Positions 8,115 to 15,487 of a stretch of 64,000 bases of DNA are shown piece after piece (the first letter of the stretch is position 1; every line of letters begins with the position of its first letter). The notes beneath the pieces are model-generated. The model was not told the DNA's origin. It ran no database searches and saw only the letters and a program-made list of their open reading frames with translations. The stretch comes from an uncultured Eubacteriales bacterium (lineage in GTDB: Bacteria > Bacillota > Clostridia > Oscillospirales > Acutalibacteraceae), in NCBI GenBank assembly GCA_934525065.1, contig CAKSYX010000007.1, positions 1 to 64,000 on the forward strand. Reading direction: 5' to 3'. Both the position numbers and the translations under genes were made by a program.

Positions 8115-9818
8115 TTAGCCGCCTATAGGTCCCCAGACAGTGAGTGTGACCGTTGTTCCCTCTTCAAACTCAAGGCCGGCAACAAGCGACATATTGCAAA
8201 CCGTACCAACCTTCATCGCGCCGGTATTTTTCCGAACGACCTTTTGAACGTCAAAGCCGTCGGCAGTCAAAAGCTTATATGCCTCATCATAGTCCATTCC
8301 CATAACATCCTTGAGAACGATTTTCGGCATTCCGCTGCTGACGGTGACGGTTATCGTTGAGCCTTGCTCAACGGATTTTCCCGGAGCGACCGACTGAGAG
8401 ATGATTGAATTTTTTTCAACTGTACTGCTCGCTTCAAATTTGAATTCGATGTTGAAATTACGCTTAAACGTTGTGTTATCAAAAATTTCTCTGTATGTCA
8501 GCAATTTGAAATTCGGCACGGTTACATAAACGGCGTCCGGGTTCGTTGTTTGTTCCTTTGTTGTCGTTTCAGTCTTTTCCGTGGGTTTCGCCGCCCGTGT
8601 TTCGCCGTTCATCGGCAAAAATGAAACCGCCGCAAGCGCATTGTCAAGGAATCCGACTTCAATATACTTATACAAAAACGTTGAATAAGCCGTGACAAAA
8701 AGCATTGAAAAAACAAGAACGAGTGTAATAAAGACCTTAAATGTCAAAGCAACGGGGCCGGACTCAGTTTTCACAGCCGGCAAAGCCTTCGCTTCGCTTT
8801 GCTGCTTCGGCTCGGCCTTAGCCGCCGTGAGAGAAGAATCTGACGGCAACGGCTGCCTTTCTGTTTTATAAAGCACATCGTAAAGAACCTGCATTGAGGC
8901 CATACGGTTTTCCGGGTGCACCTGAAGAGCGGAGATTATTATTTCAACCGCGCCCTTCGGCAGCCTTTTTGCAACCTCAGACGGAATCACCATCATGTCA
9001 TTCACAGCACGTTCGGCGGAATTTTGAACCTGAAGGCCTGTCATTGCGGTATACATCACCGCCATAAGCGAATAGACATCGGTATTACGGCAAATTGCAA
9101 GCCTTCTGTCCGAAAGCTCCAGCGGCGAATACCCCGGGGCACAGGGAGAACGCAGTTCAATTACATTTGACTTTGCCTGAGGAATTGAAAAGCCCGAAAG
9201 TCTCAGCCTTCCGTCTGCACCGACAAGGATCGTTGACGGTGAAACACGTCCGTGAATAATTCCGTGCAAATTGAGCTGCATAAGCGCAACAACAACCGGG
9301 CTGAAAACCTTTTTGACCCTTTCCCAATCCAAAAGCTCTTCGGTTGCGGTAAGGTATTCATCAAGCGTTATGCTCTCAAAGCTTTCATATACCGCATAGG
9401 CGGTCGAATTAAGTCCGAACACCTCTGTGACCACGGGCAGCGCAGGAATTCCGTTCAGCGTGTGAAGAGTCTGCCAAAGCGAAACAAAGCTCTGAAGGCA
9501 GGCACCGTACATTGCTTCATAACCGCCGCGCGGGTGCAGTTCATTGGTGCCGTCATTTCTGACGGCAAGGTTTTCCGGAAGAAACTCACAGATAAAAACC
9601 GGATGCCGGCGCAAAATATCAAAGCCGGCATATGTTACGCAGTCGGTCGCGCTCTCATTCACAAGGCCGATGAGATACTTTTCGCAGAGAATACTCCTTT
9701 TCGGAAGATACGGTGACGGCTGAATTTCATTATTGTTCCTTGAACAATTCGGACAAACCTGAACCCCGACGGGCAGAGGACGCATACATCCCAAACAAAG
9801 ATTTTGATATTCAGCCAT
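8115..9818 (-). CDS. PASTA-domain Ser/Thr kinase homologue, predicted pseudokinase (567 aa)
   Basis: In order: a zinc ribbon (C8-x2-C and C22-x2-C), a kinase fold (about 45-320), a Pro/Thr/Ala-rich linker, one membrane segment (about 355-378) and two PASTA repeats (about 433-565). This is the PrkC/StkP layout, in which the outer PASTA repeats sense cell-wall fragments. The catalytic motifs are missing. The beta-3 lysine of VAIK is Cys77 (VFICEF), HRDxKPxN reads HGRVSPST (189-196), and DFG reads GFS (209-211). Phosphotransfer is therefore unlikely, and a binding or scaffold role is inferred. GGAGG precedes the adjacent ATGs at 9821/9818. An open frame continues upstream through a dispersed repeat and is rejected as coding. 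The gene leads an operon with two glycosyltransferase genes. Confidence 0.85.
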   Translation of the reverse strand: MAEYQNLCLGCMRPLPVGVQVCPNCSRNNNEIQPSPYLPKRSILCEKYLIGLVNESATDCVTYAGFDILRRHPVFICEFLPENLAVRNDGTNELHPRGGYEAMYGACLQSFVSLWQTLHTLNGIPALPVVTEVFGLNSTAYAVYESFESITLDEYLTATEELLDWERVKKVFSPVVVALMQLNLHGIIHGRVSPSTILVGADGRLRLSGFSIPQAKSNVIELRSPCAPGYSPLELSDRRLAICRNTDVYSLMAVMYTAMTGLQVQNSAERAVNDMMVIPSEVAKRLPKGAVEIIISALQVHPENRMASMQVLYDVLYKTERQPLPSDSSLTAAKAEPKQQSEAKALPAVKTESGPVALTFKVFITLVLVFSMLFVTAYSTFLYKYIEVGFLDNALAAVSFLPMNGETRAAKPTEKTETTTKEQTTNPDAVYVTVPNFKLLTYREIFDNTTFKRNFNIEFKFEASSTVEKNSIISQSVAPGKSVEQGSTITVTVSSGMPKIVLKDVMGMDYDEAYKLLTADGFDVQKVVRKNTGAMKVGTVCNMSLVAGLEFEEGTTVTLTVWGPIGG

Positions 9819-9854
9819 CATAAACACCTCCGAAGGGCAAAGAATACAGTTATC

Positions 9855-10130
9855 TAAGCTGAGGAGAGTCGAACTCAATGCGGTTTTTAAAGGCAAATTT
9901 CGCCGATACTGCGCCCCAAAGCCTCGCAATGCGTCAGCATTACTCACCTTTTTGCCTTGTCTCGACAAAAATTTGCTCTTTAAAAACTGCTTCGCACCTG
10001 AAGGTCTTGTTTTTTCGTGCAGTGTGGTGCTTCTTTGGCGAAACCATACTAACGTAAGCGTACCAAAAAGTGCCGCAATGTGCAGGAAAACAAGTTCTTC
10101 AGGCACATTGGGTTCACTCTCCTCAGCTTA
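9855..10130 (-). repeat. Palindromic repeat element, copy A (276 bp)
   Basis: The ends are inverted repeats of about 25 bp (9855-9880 and 10106-10130; TAAGCTGAGGAGAGT on both strands). Inside are two further long inverted repeats: 9880-9900 with 9969-9990, and 9996-10032 with 10069-10106. The element, or its RNA, could fold as a three-way junction. Parts recur at 46690-46850 and 33683-33728. It fills most of the 373-bp gap between sigK and the pseudokinase gene and would be carried in that gene's leader. Confidence 0.8.
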
Positions 10131-10137
10131 ATTTAAT

Positions 10138-10166
10138 ATACTACATTTTTTAACGTTAAAAGTCAA
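10138..10166 (-). promoter_or_regulatory. Promoter for the pseudokinase/glycosyltransferase operon
   Basis: On the minus strand, TTGACT (10161-10166), a 17-bp spacer, then TAGTAT (10138-10143). Transcription would start just before the palindromic repeat and give a leader of about 310 nt ahead of the ATG at 9818. Confidence 0.6.
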
Positions 10167-10191
10167 CAGGAAAGCTTCAATATTCGAAAAG

Positions 10192-10878
10192 TTAATTCTC
10201 ATCAAACATTTTTCTCAAGCTTTCTATTGCCTTCTTTTCAATGCGCGAAACATAGGAGCGCGAAATTTTGAGCTTTTTTGCAACTTCGCGCTGTGTCAGG
10301 CAGCGTTCCCCTGCCAGCCCGTAGCGTTCAATGATTATTGCCCGTTCGCGTTCATCCTCAAGCGCATTGATGTAACCGTAAAGCTTTTGAGTTTTCTGCT
10401 TCAGGTCAATGTCATCGGCAATCGTGTCATCAACATAGATCACGTCAATCAGCGTCAGCGGATTTCCTTCTCCGTCGGTGTCGATAGGCTCATTGATTGA
10501 CATTACTCCGGCGTTCTTTTTGCCGCGGCGAAAGTACATAAGGATTTCGTTTTCAATGCATCTTGCCGCGTAGGTTGCAAGGCGCGTGCCTTTTTCGCTG
10601 TTGAATGAGTCGATGGCTTTGATAAGACCTACGGTTCCTATTGAAATGAGATCCTCCTGCTCAAGCGAGGTTGAATAATACTTTTTGATAATATGAGCAA
10701 CCAGACGAAGGTTATGCTCAATAAGCTTTTCGCGCGCAGATGTACTTCCCTCATGCATTTCAGAAAGCAGTTTTTTTTCTTCGGAAGCCGAAAGCGGTTT
10801 TGGAAAAGAGCTTCCGTCGCCGAGATGTAAAAACGCAAAGACGAGGTTCTGAAGCACCGTTTTTATGAATTCAAACAT
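10192..10878 (-). CDS. sigK: Sporulation sigma factor SigK (228 aa)
   Basis: The protein has an N-terminal pro-sequence (first ~20 hydrophobic residues, TVLQNLVFAFLHL), sigma region 2 (IEHNLRLVAHIIKKYY, DLISIGTVGLIKAIDSF, RLATYAARCIENEILMYFR), and region 4 with the helix-turn-helix LTQREVAKKLKISRSYVSRIEKKA. All are close to the SigK pattern. SigK directs late mother-cell transcription and is made as pro-SigK, which the membrane protease SpoIVFB cleaves. The coding frame is continuous, so no skin-type excision is needed. A spoIVFA/spoIVFB-like pair lies 6.5 kb away on the same strand. A terminator-like hairpin sits only 22 bp upstream of the ATG. GAAGGG provides the ribosome site. Confidence 0.93.
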   Translation of the reverse strand: MFEFIKTVLQNLVFAFLHLGDGSSFPKPLSASEEKKLLSEMHEGSTSAREKLIEHNLRLVAHIIKKYYSTSLEQEDLISIGTVGLIKAIDSFNSEKGTRLATYAARCIENEILMYFRRGKKNAGVMSINEPIDTDGEGNPLTLIDVIYVDDTIADDIDLKQKTQKLYGYINALEDERERAIIIERYGLAGERCLTQREVAKKLKISRSYVSRIEKKAIESLRKMFDEN

Positions 10879-10896
10879 ATGCTCACCCTTCCATAT

Positions 10897-10927
10897 AAAA
10901 ATACCGACCGTTTTTTGCGGTCGGTAT
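10897..10927 (-). terminator. Terminator after the MgtC-like gene, or hairpin in the sigK leader
   Basis: A perfect 10-bp stem (ATACCGACCG / CGGTCGGTAT, 10901-10927) with loop TTTTTTG. On the minus strand it runs into TATTTTTATATGG. It would end the mgtC transcript, yet it leaves only about 20 bp before the sigK start codon. Confidence 0.75.
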
Positions 10928-10973
10928 AATTTTATGAAAACAGTTTTGCGGATAGTATCAGGAAAGAAAGCTT

Positions 10974-11654
10974 TTAAAGCTCTTCAACCGAAACTACGCC
11001 TTGTGCAGTTGAAACAACGGTCATGAGCTTGTCATGAGAGAGCTTCTTCGGAAGCTGAAGCTGAAAAATTACACAGGAATTTGCGCCCGATTTTGTAATT
11101 TCAAGATCAAGAATAATCACACGATATGTTTTAAGAAGAAGGATAAGCGAATCAAGGTTTTCATTTCCGTTGTACTCAACATAAATGTTGATATTCCTTG
11201 CGCTTTCAAGTACCCAATACTCAAAGCGTGAGAAGAAAATTTCGGCAAGAAGGATAACTATCGTTGCAAGAACACCTGCTTCATAATAACCCGCACCGAT
11301 TGCAAGGCCGATTATTGCGCAAGTCCAAAGCCCGGCGGCGGTCGTGAGGCCCTTAATTTGGCGGCGTTTTGTGACGATAATAGTTCCGGCACCGATGAAG
11401 CCGATACCGGCAACAACCGCAGCACCAAGACGCGCAACGTCGGTATAGAGGTGCAAATACCTGAACATATAATGGCTAATCATTGTCGTCATTGCCGCAC
11501 CGAGGCAAACGAGAATATGGGTACGAAAGCCTGCGGTTCTGCGCTTGCTTTCGCGCTCAATTCCGATTGCTCCGCCACAGATGACGGCGCAGAACATTTT
11601 TACAACAGACGCCACAAGGGTAACGTCTCTGAGCGGATCTAAAAATTGAAACAT
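10974..11654 (-). CDS. MgtC/SapB-family membrane protein (226 aa)
   Basis: The N-terminal 150 residues form four or five membrane segments with the MgtC signature: GGAIGIERESKRRTAGFRTH, LVCLGAAMT, GFIGAGTIIVTKRRQIKGL and TTAAGLWTCAIIGLAIGAGYYE. The last 75 residues form a small ACT-like cytoplasmic domain. Family members affect Mg2+ homeostasis and membrane ATPase activity in bacteria, but the transported ion, if any, is uncertain. It lies 36 bp after a second MgtC-like gene to which it is about half identical by eye, so it is a tandem duplicate. The two share the promoter at 12532-12560 and the terminator at 10897-10927. Confidence 0.9.
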   Translation of the reverse strand: MFQFLDPLRDVTLVASVVKMFCAVICGGAIGIERESKRRTAGFRTHILVCLGAAMTTMISHYMFRYLHLYTDVARLGAAVVAGIGFIGAGTIIVTKRRQIKGLTTAAGLWTCAIIGLAIGAGYYEAGVLATIVILLAEIFFSRFEYWVLESARNINIYVEYNGNENLDSLILLLKTYRVIILDLEITKSGANSCVIFQLQLPKKLSHDKLMTVVSTAQGVVSVEEL

Positions 11655-11690
11655 AATATGTAAACCTCCGGAAAGAAAGATCGGTAAATA

Positions 11691-12425
11691 TCAGATTTCG
11701 TCAACAACGGTCACGAAGTCAAACTTGGAAATCTTCGCCATGACGTGGGAATGGGTCTCCTTTTTCGGCAAGCGCGACGATATGACCGCACCCACGGTCA
11801 CGCCGTTCGACTGCTTTTCGCGCTGAATATCAACGTCAAAAATCTGAATATTCAGACCCTTTATCGTGCTGATAATTTCGCCGAGGTTTTCCATTTTTTC
11901 AAACTCAACGTAAAGATCCATGTTTCTTGCTTTTGAAACAACCCATGCGCTGACCTTTTCAAGAATGACCGTTGTGAAAAGAATGAGCATAAAGCCGAGA
12001 ATCGCGCACTCATAAAAGCCGGAGCCGATTGCAAGACCCATGCATGCCGACGTCCAAAGTCCCGCGGCCGTTGTCAAGCCCTTGACCTCCTGGCGTCCGG
12101 TAACGATTATCGTTCCCGCGCCGAGGAAACCGATACCGCCGATGACCTTTGCACTGTAACGCGAAACGTCAACTTTTCTTCCGAGAAGCTCAGAAACCTC
12201 ATGCCAAACATCTGTGACAAGCCAGCTTTCATACTGGCTGAGGATAACAGTCAAAGCTGCACCGAGACAAACTATCATATATGTGCGGCTGCCGGCAGCG
12301 CGGTGCTTATGACCCCTTTCAAGACCGATCATTCCGCCAAAAAAAACCGCAAGAATTATTTTTACAATAAGTCCGCCCCAGCTTACGCCACGAATCGGAT
12401 CAAAAAAATGAAAAAGCGAATCCAT
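11691..12425 (-). CDS. MgtC/SapB-family membrane protein, tandem paralogue (244 aa)
   Basis: It has the same architecture as its neighbour: GGMIGLERGHKHRAAGSRTY, CLGAALT, GFLGAGTIIVTGRQEVKGL and TTAAGLWTSACMGLAIGSGFYE in the membrane part, then an ACT-like C-terminus. It is 18 residues longer, mainly through an insert before the GGIGFLGAG motif (about residues 70-90, DVWHEVSELLGRKVD). GGAGGC precedes the ATG. It is the first gene of the pair. A 100-nt leader with a long hairpin and a T-run lies between promoter and start, which hints at control by attenuation, possibly by Mg2+ or another signal (inference). Confidence 0.9.
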   Translation of the reverse strand: MDSLFHFFDPIRGVSWGGLIVKIILAVFFGGMIGLERGHKHRAAGSRTYMIVCLGAALTVILSQYESWLVTDVWHEVSELLGRKVDVSRYSAKVIGGIGFLGAGTIIVTGRQEVKGLTTAAGLWTSACMGLAIGSGFYECAILGFMLILFTTVILEKVSAWVVSKARNMDLYVEFEKMENLGEIISTIKGLNIQIFDVDIQREKQSNGVTVGAVISSRLPKKETHSHVMAKISKFDFVTVVDEI

Positions 12426-12448
12426 TATTCAGCCTCCAAAAACAGAAT

Positions 12449-12517
12449 AAAAAAATCACGCGCGGACACGGCAATAAACCGCCGAGCCCTTCCTCCGGCA
12501 GTTCAAAGCGTGTCCGC
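12449..12517 (-). promoter_or_regulatory. Structured leader / possible attenuator of the mgtC pair
   Basis: Perfect 9-bp stem CGTGTCCGC / GCGGACACG (12509-12517 with 12462-12470) enclosing a small GCCG/CGGC stem. Six bases later on the minus strand comes a run of seven T (12449-12455). It lies between promoter and start codon. It is far shorter than the known Mg2+ riboswitch (M-box), which I could not recognise here. Confidence 0.5.
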
Positions 12518-12531
12518 TGTTACAACTAAAA

Positions 12532-12560
12532 ATTTTACCACAAATATATATATATGTCAA
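12532..12560 (-). promoter_or_regulatory. Promoter of the mgtC pair
   Basis: On the minus strand, TTGACA (12555-12560), a 17-bp AT-repeat spacer, then TAAAAT (12532-12537). Confidence 0.75.
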
Positions 12561-12589
12561 GCAATTTTGTCTATATTGCAGAAAAGCCT

Positions 12590-13465
12590 TCACGCTTCGT
12601 TCGGCCTTTCAAAGGAAAGCTTTCCGAGTCTTCCGCTGCGGTATTCATCAAGAAGAGTTGACGCCGCGCGTTCGGTGTCAATTTCACCGCCGCGAATGAG
12701 CATACCGCGCTTTTTTCCGATAAGCTCAAGCAGCTCATATTCGCCGATTGAGAGGTCAGACTGCGAAAGCTTGTACCTCTCGCAAAGGAGATTTCCGTAA
12801 TCCTTCGCCAAAACAGAAAGCAGGCGCATCGCCATTGTTTCCGCGTCCACAACCTCGTCTTTGACCGAGCCGATGAAGGAAAGCCGATCACCCACCCCGG
12901 GGTCGTCGAACTTCGGCCAGAGAACACCCGGAGTATCAAGCAGCTCAATGCCGTTGCCGATTGCGAACCATTGATTTCGGCGTGTAACGCCCGGCCTGTC
13001 CGCAACCTGAGCGCGGCTGCGCTTTGCCATGCGGTTGATGAACGAGGACTTACCGGTATTAGGGATTCCGACAACCATCACGCGAAGCGCCTTGCCGGGC
13101 ATACCCTTTTCCTCATTGCTTTTGATTTTATCGGCAAGGACACGACGAACGAGCGGATGATACTGCGAAAGACCTTTTCCGCTGCGGCAGTCAACAGCCA
13201 AGGCGGTCTGACCGTGCCGTTTGAAATATTCAAGCCACTCGCGCGTTGTTTTTTCGTCAGCCATGTCGCATTTATTAAGAAGGACTATCCTCGGCTTGTT
13301 CTGTGTCAGCTCGTCAAGTTCCGGATTGCGGCTGCTGAGCGGTATTCTTGCATCAAGCAGCTCCGTTACGCAGTCAACAAGCGGCAAGCTTTCTTTGATG
13401 AGCCGCCTTGTTTTCGCCATATGGCCGGGGAACCATTGAACGATTTGCTTTTGATTGTCCGGCAC
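12590..13465 (-). CDS. rbgA: Ribosome biogenesis GTPase RbgA/YlqF (291 aa)
   Basis: This is a circularly permuted GTPase: the G4 motif NKCD (64-67) comes before G1 GIPNTGKSS (133-141), then the switch RPGVTRRNQ and G3 DTPG (177-180). The N-terminus WFPGHMAKTRR is the RbgA hallmark. It acts in late 50S subunit assembly. The start codon is GTG at 13465, with GGAGGT seven bases upstream. It is 16 bp after lepB and two genes after rplS, the conserved rplS-lepB-rbgA order of Firmicutes. The length is normal for the family. Confidence 0.95.
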   Translation of the reverse strand: MPDNQKQIVQWFPGHMAKTRRLIKESLPLVDCVTELLDARIPLSSRNPELDELTQNKPRIVLLNKCDMADEKTTREWLEYFKRHGQTALAVDCRSGKGLSQYHPLVRRVLADKIKSNEEKGMPGKALRVMVVGIPNTGKSSFINRMAKRSRAQVADRPGVTRRNQWFAIGNGIELLDTPGVLWPKFDDPGVGDRLSFIGSVKDEVVDAETMAMRLLSVLAKDYGNLLCERYKLSQSDLSIGEYELLELIGKKRGMLIRGGEIDTERAASTLLDEYRSGRLGKLSFERPNEA

Positions 13466-13481
13466 AGGTCACACCTCCGAT

Positions 13482-14141
13482 TTATTCTGCAGGTTCCGGG
13501 ATATCGGTTTCAACGCCCTTTTGCCTGAGCTCGGCCTTTTTGATTACCCACTCATTAAGCGGATAAAGCTTGAACTTACGTCCGCCGTTCTCTTGAGAAA
13601 CAGCAAAAGGTCTGAGCCTGACAACGCCCATGATATAATTTTCATCAATGAAGCCGATTTTATCGCTGCGGCTGTCCGTTGAGCCTTGACGGTTGTCTCC
13701 CATTACAAAAACGTGACCTTCGGGAACCGTTACCGGAAACTCAACGGTATCGCTGTTAAGAGTGAGGTTATTGATATACGGCTCATCAAGAACAACGCCG
13801 TCAACGCTCACTTCTCCGGTTGAAAAATCAATGTCAACCGTCTGGTTTTCCGTTGCAATGATGCGCTTAACAATCGGTTCATCAAACCAGTTCGGCTGAG
13901 TGATAATTACAACTTGACCGTACTGAGGCTTCATATCAAAGGCTGAAACCATAAGCCAGTCGCCGTCATGGAGAGTGTTGACCATTGAGGAGCCCGAAAC
14001 ACCGACCACACGGAAAAAGAAAGTGAAAATGACCATAATTGTCACAACCGCCGAAGCAAGAACAGAAACAAGGTCATAGAGATTGATAATTGATTTTTCG
14101 CAAGCAGTGAGATCCTTTTTGTCTTTTTGGTCGAGATCCAT
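13482..14141 (-). CDS. lepB: Signal peptidase I (219 aa)
   Basis: One N-terminal membrane anchor (about 23-45) is followed by the S26 motifs: SGSSMVNTL with catalytic Ser52, and IVKRIIA with the general-base Lys92. GDNRQGSTDSR follows. The enzyme removes signal peptides from exported proteins on the outer membrane face. ATG at 14141 is preferred over the in-frame GTG at 14150 because AGGAAAGG is at workable distance only from the former. It sits between rplS and rbgA. A terminator separates it from rplS, so lepB-rbgA may have its own promoter or depend on read-through. Confidence 0.95.
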   Translation of the reverse strand: MDLDQKDKKDLTACEKSIINLYDLVSVLASAVVTIMVIFTFFFRVVGVSGSSMVNTLHDGDWLMVSAFDMKPQYGQVVIITQPNWFDEPIVKRIIATENQTVDIDFSTGEVSVDGVVLDEPYINNLTLNSDTVEFPVTVPEGHVFVMGDNRQGSTDSRSDKIGFIDENYIMGVVRLRPFAVSQENGGRKFKLYPLNEWVIKKAELRQKGVETDIPEPAE

Positions 14142-14241
14142 AAATACCACAGCCTTTCCTGCAACAATGTATCAATGAAAAAATCAGGCTGCGCCTTACA
14201 ACAGCCGAGCAAGGCGCCGAATATTCCACCCGTTTCATGAT

Positions 14242-14280
14242 TTTCAAAGAGAAAAGGAGAGAAAGCCCGAAAGCCTCTCC
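14242..14280 (-). terminator. Terminator after rplS
   Basis: Stem GGAGAG / CTCTCC (14256-14261 with 14275-14280) around a GCTTTCGGGCTTT loop. On the minus strand it is followed by TTTTCTCTTT. Confidence 0.65.
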
Positions 14281-14300
14281 CCTTCCTTGAACGCTTTTTA

Positions 14301-14645
14301 TCAGCCGAGCTTTTCCTTAACCTTAGCAGCCTTACCGACTCTGTCGCGAAGGTAATAGAGCTTGCTTCTGCGAACTTTACCGTTTCTGATTACGTCAACG
14401 GCAACAACATTCGGTGAGTGAACGGGGAAAACTCTTTCAACACCAACGCCGTAGGAAACGCGGCGAACGGTGAAGGTTGAAGAAATTCCGCTGCCTCTCT
14501 TGGCAATAACGGTTCCTTCGAACATCTGGATTCTTTCTCTTTCGCCTTCACGGATCTTAACGTGAACACGAACGGTTGAACCGATGTTAATTACGGGTAC
14601 TTCAGCCTTCAGGCTTGAGTCCGAGATAAGTTTGAGTGCGTCCAT
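14301..14645 (-). CDS. rplS: 50S ribosomal protein L19 (114 aa)
   Basis: The length and sequence match L19: INIGSTVRVHVKIREGERER, QMFEGTVIAKRGSGISSTFTV, RRVSYGVGVERVFP, and the basic end RRSKLYYLRDRVGK. L19 sits at the 30S-50S interface. AGGAGG precedes the ATG. The promoter at 14774-14802 gives a leader of about 120 nt containing short complementary segments. Firmicute rplS leaders can be autoregulatory, but I could not match this one with certainty. It has its own terminator. Confidence 0.98.
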   Translation of the reverse strand: MDALKLISDSSLKAEVPVINIGSTVRVHVKIREGERERIQMFEGTVIAKRGSGISSTFTVRRVSYGVGVERVFPVHSPNVVAVDVIRNGKVRRSKLYYLRDRVGKAAKVKEKLG

Positions 14646-14773
14646 TGGTTTTTCCTCCTAAATTCTGCCACGTTCATGCCCTGAAAAGGACAGAGGACCG
14701 CTTTTAAAATTACAGACTGAATTCAGCCGGCATCAAACCGCGCCGCAACGCGACACAATACAAATGCTTTGGT

Positions 14774-14802
14774 ATTTTATCACATCTTACAAATTATTGC
14801 AA
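14774..14802 (-). promoter_or_regulatory. Promoter of rplS
   Basis: On the minus strand, TTGCAA (14797-14802), a 17-bp spacer, then TAAAAT (14774-14779), just downstream of the preceding gene's stop. Confidence 0.65.
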
Positions 14803-14821
14803 GTCTTTTTCTATAATTTTC

Positions 14822-15487
14822 TCAAGAAAAATCGTTCATTTCTTCGTCATAGAGACGTTTTCTTCCGATAACACAGTAATCATCGCCGTCAAGTCCCTCA
14901 AGAATCTTATCAGCAAGAAGCGCCGGATTGATATTTGTTGTGCTTCCCGCCGGAAGAATGAGCGAAAGTACGGGAACACCGCCTTTGACCGCGATTTCAT
15001 AGGACTTAACATGGGGCAGAAGGTCGATGTCTTTATAAACCTTTTTGTGTCCCTTTTTGCCGAGCTTCTGAACGACAAGGCTTTCCCCGGAAAGCAGAGT
15101 GCGGATTCTTTCTTCAATTTCCGAAGCGTTTTCAGAAACATAAAAGACCATCTGAAACCTTGCAAAAGATATAAATTTCGGGTCAAGAACCGGGTCTGTC
15201 ACGCCCGTCACGGTCACGCCTGCCGGCATTGAAGAAGAGAGAGCCGTCCTCACCTCTTCGTTGGTGATATCGCCCTCAACGCGGATATCCATGGCATCGT
15301 TTTCGCTTTCCATTCCGAGCGAAAGCGGCAGAACAAAGGTCATATACGGGTGAGGATTAAAGCCCTCGGTATACCAAAGAGGGATTTTTGAACGGCGGAT
15401 GACTCTTGTCATTGTCCGCATGAGGTCAAGGTGCGAAATGAAACGCACGTCTCCTTTTTTTTCAAACCATACTCGAACGCATCGCAT
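14822..15487 (-). CDS. DUF2344 / TIGR03936 radical-SAM-linked protein (221 aa)
   Basis: The opening RVWFEKKGDVRFISHLDLMRT and later WYTEGFNPHPYMTFVLPLSLG are diagnostic of the DUF2344 family, which is found fused to or next to a B12-binding radical SAM protein. The pair is implicated in RNA modification by family association, but the substrate is not established. No Fe-S cysteine motif is present in this subunit. The start at 15487 has GGAGG eight bases upstream and lies inside the 3' end of the radical SAM gene (26-bp overlap), which implies coupled translation. A GTG one codon earlier is an alternative. Confidence 0.9.
   Translation of the reverse strand: MRCVRVWFEKKGDVRFISHLDLMRTMTRVIRRSKIPLWYTEGFNPHPYMTFVLPLSLGMESENDAMDIRVEGDITNEEVRTALSSSMPAGVTVTGVTDPVLDPKFISFARFQMVFYVSENASEIEERIRTLLSGESLVVQKLGKKGHKKVYKDIDLLPHVKSYEIAVKGGVPVLSLILPAGSTTNINPALLADKILEGLDGDDYCVIGRKRLYDEEMNDFS

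Noticed and set aside
9819..10106. An open frame that would extend the pseudokinase by 96 residues upstream
   Set aside because: It runs through palindromic repeat copy A, encodes nothing kinase-like, and GGAGG sits just before the ATGs at 9821/9818.
10192..10878. A skin-type interruption of sigK
   Set aside because: The frame is continuous from pro-sequence to region 4.
12449..12531. Mg2+ riboswitch (M-box) before mgtC
   Set aside because: The leader is about 100 nt, much shorter than the M-box, and lacks its known core.
12201..12800. A 199-codon plus-strand frame crossing the mgtC promoter
   Set aside because: It overlaps the 5' end of mgtC, its promoter and the end of rbgA, with no ribosome site or similarity.
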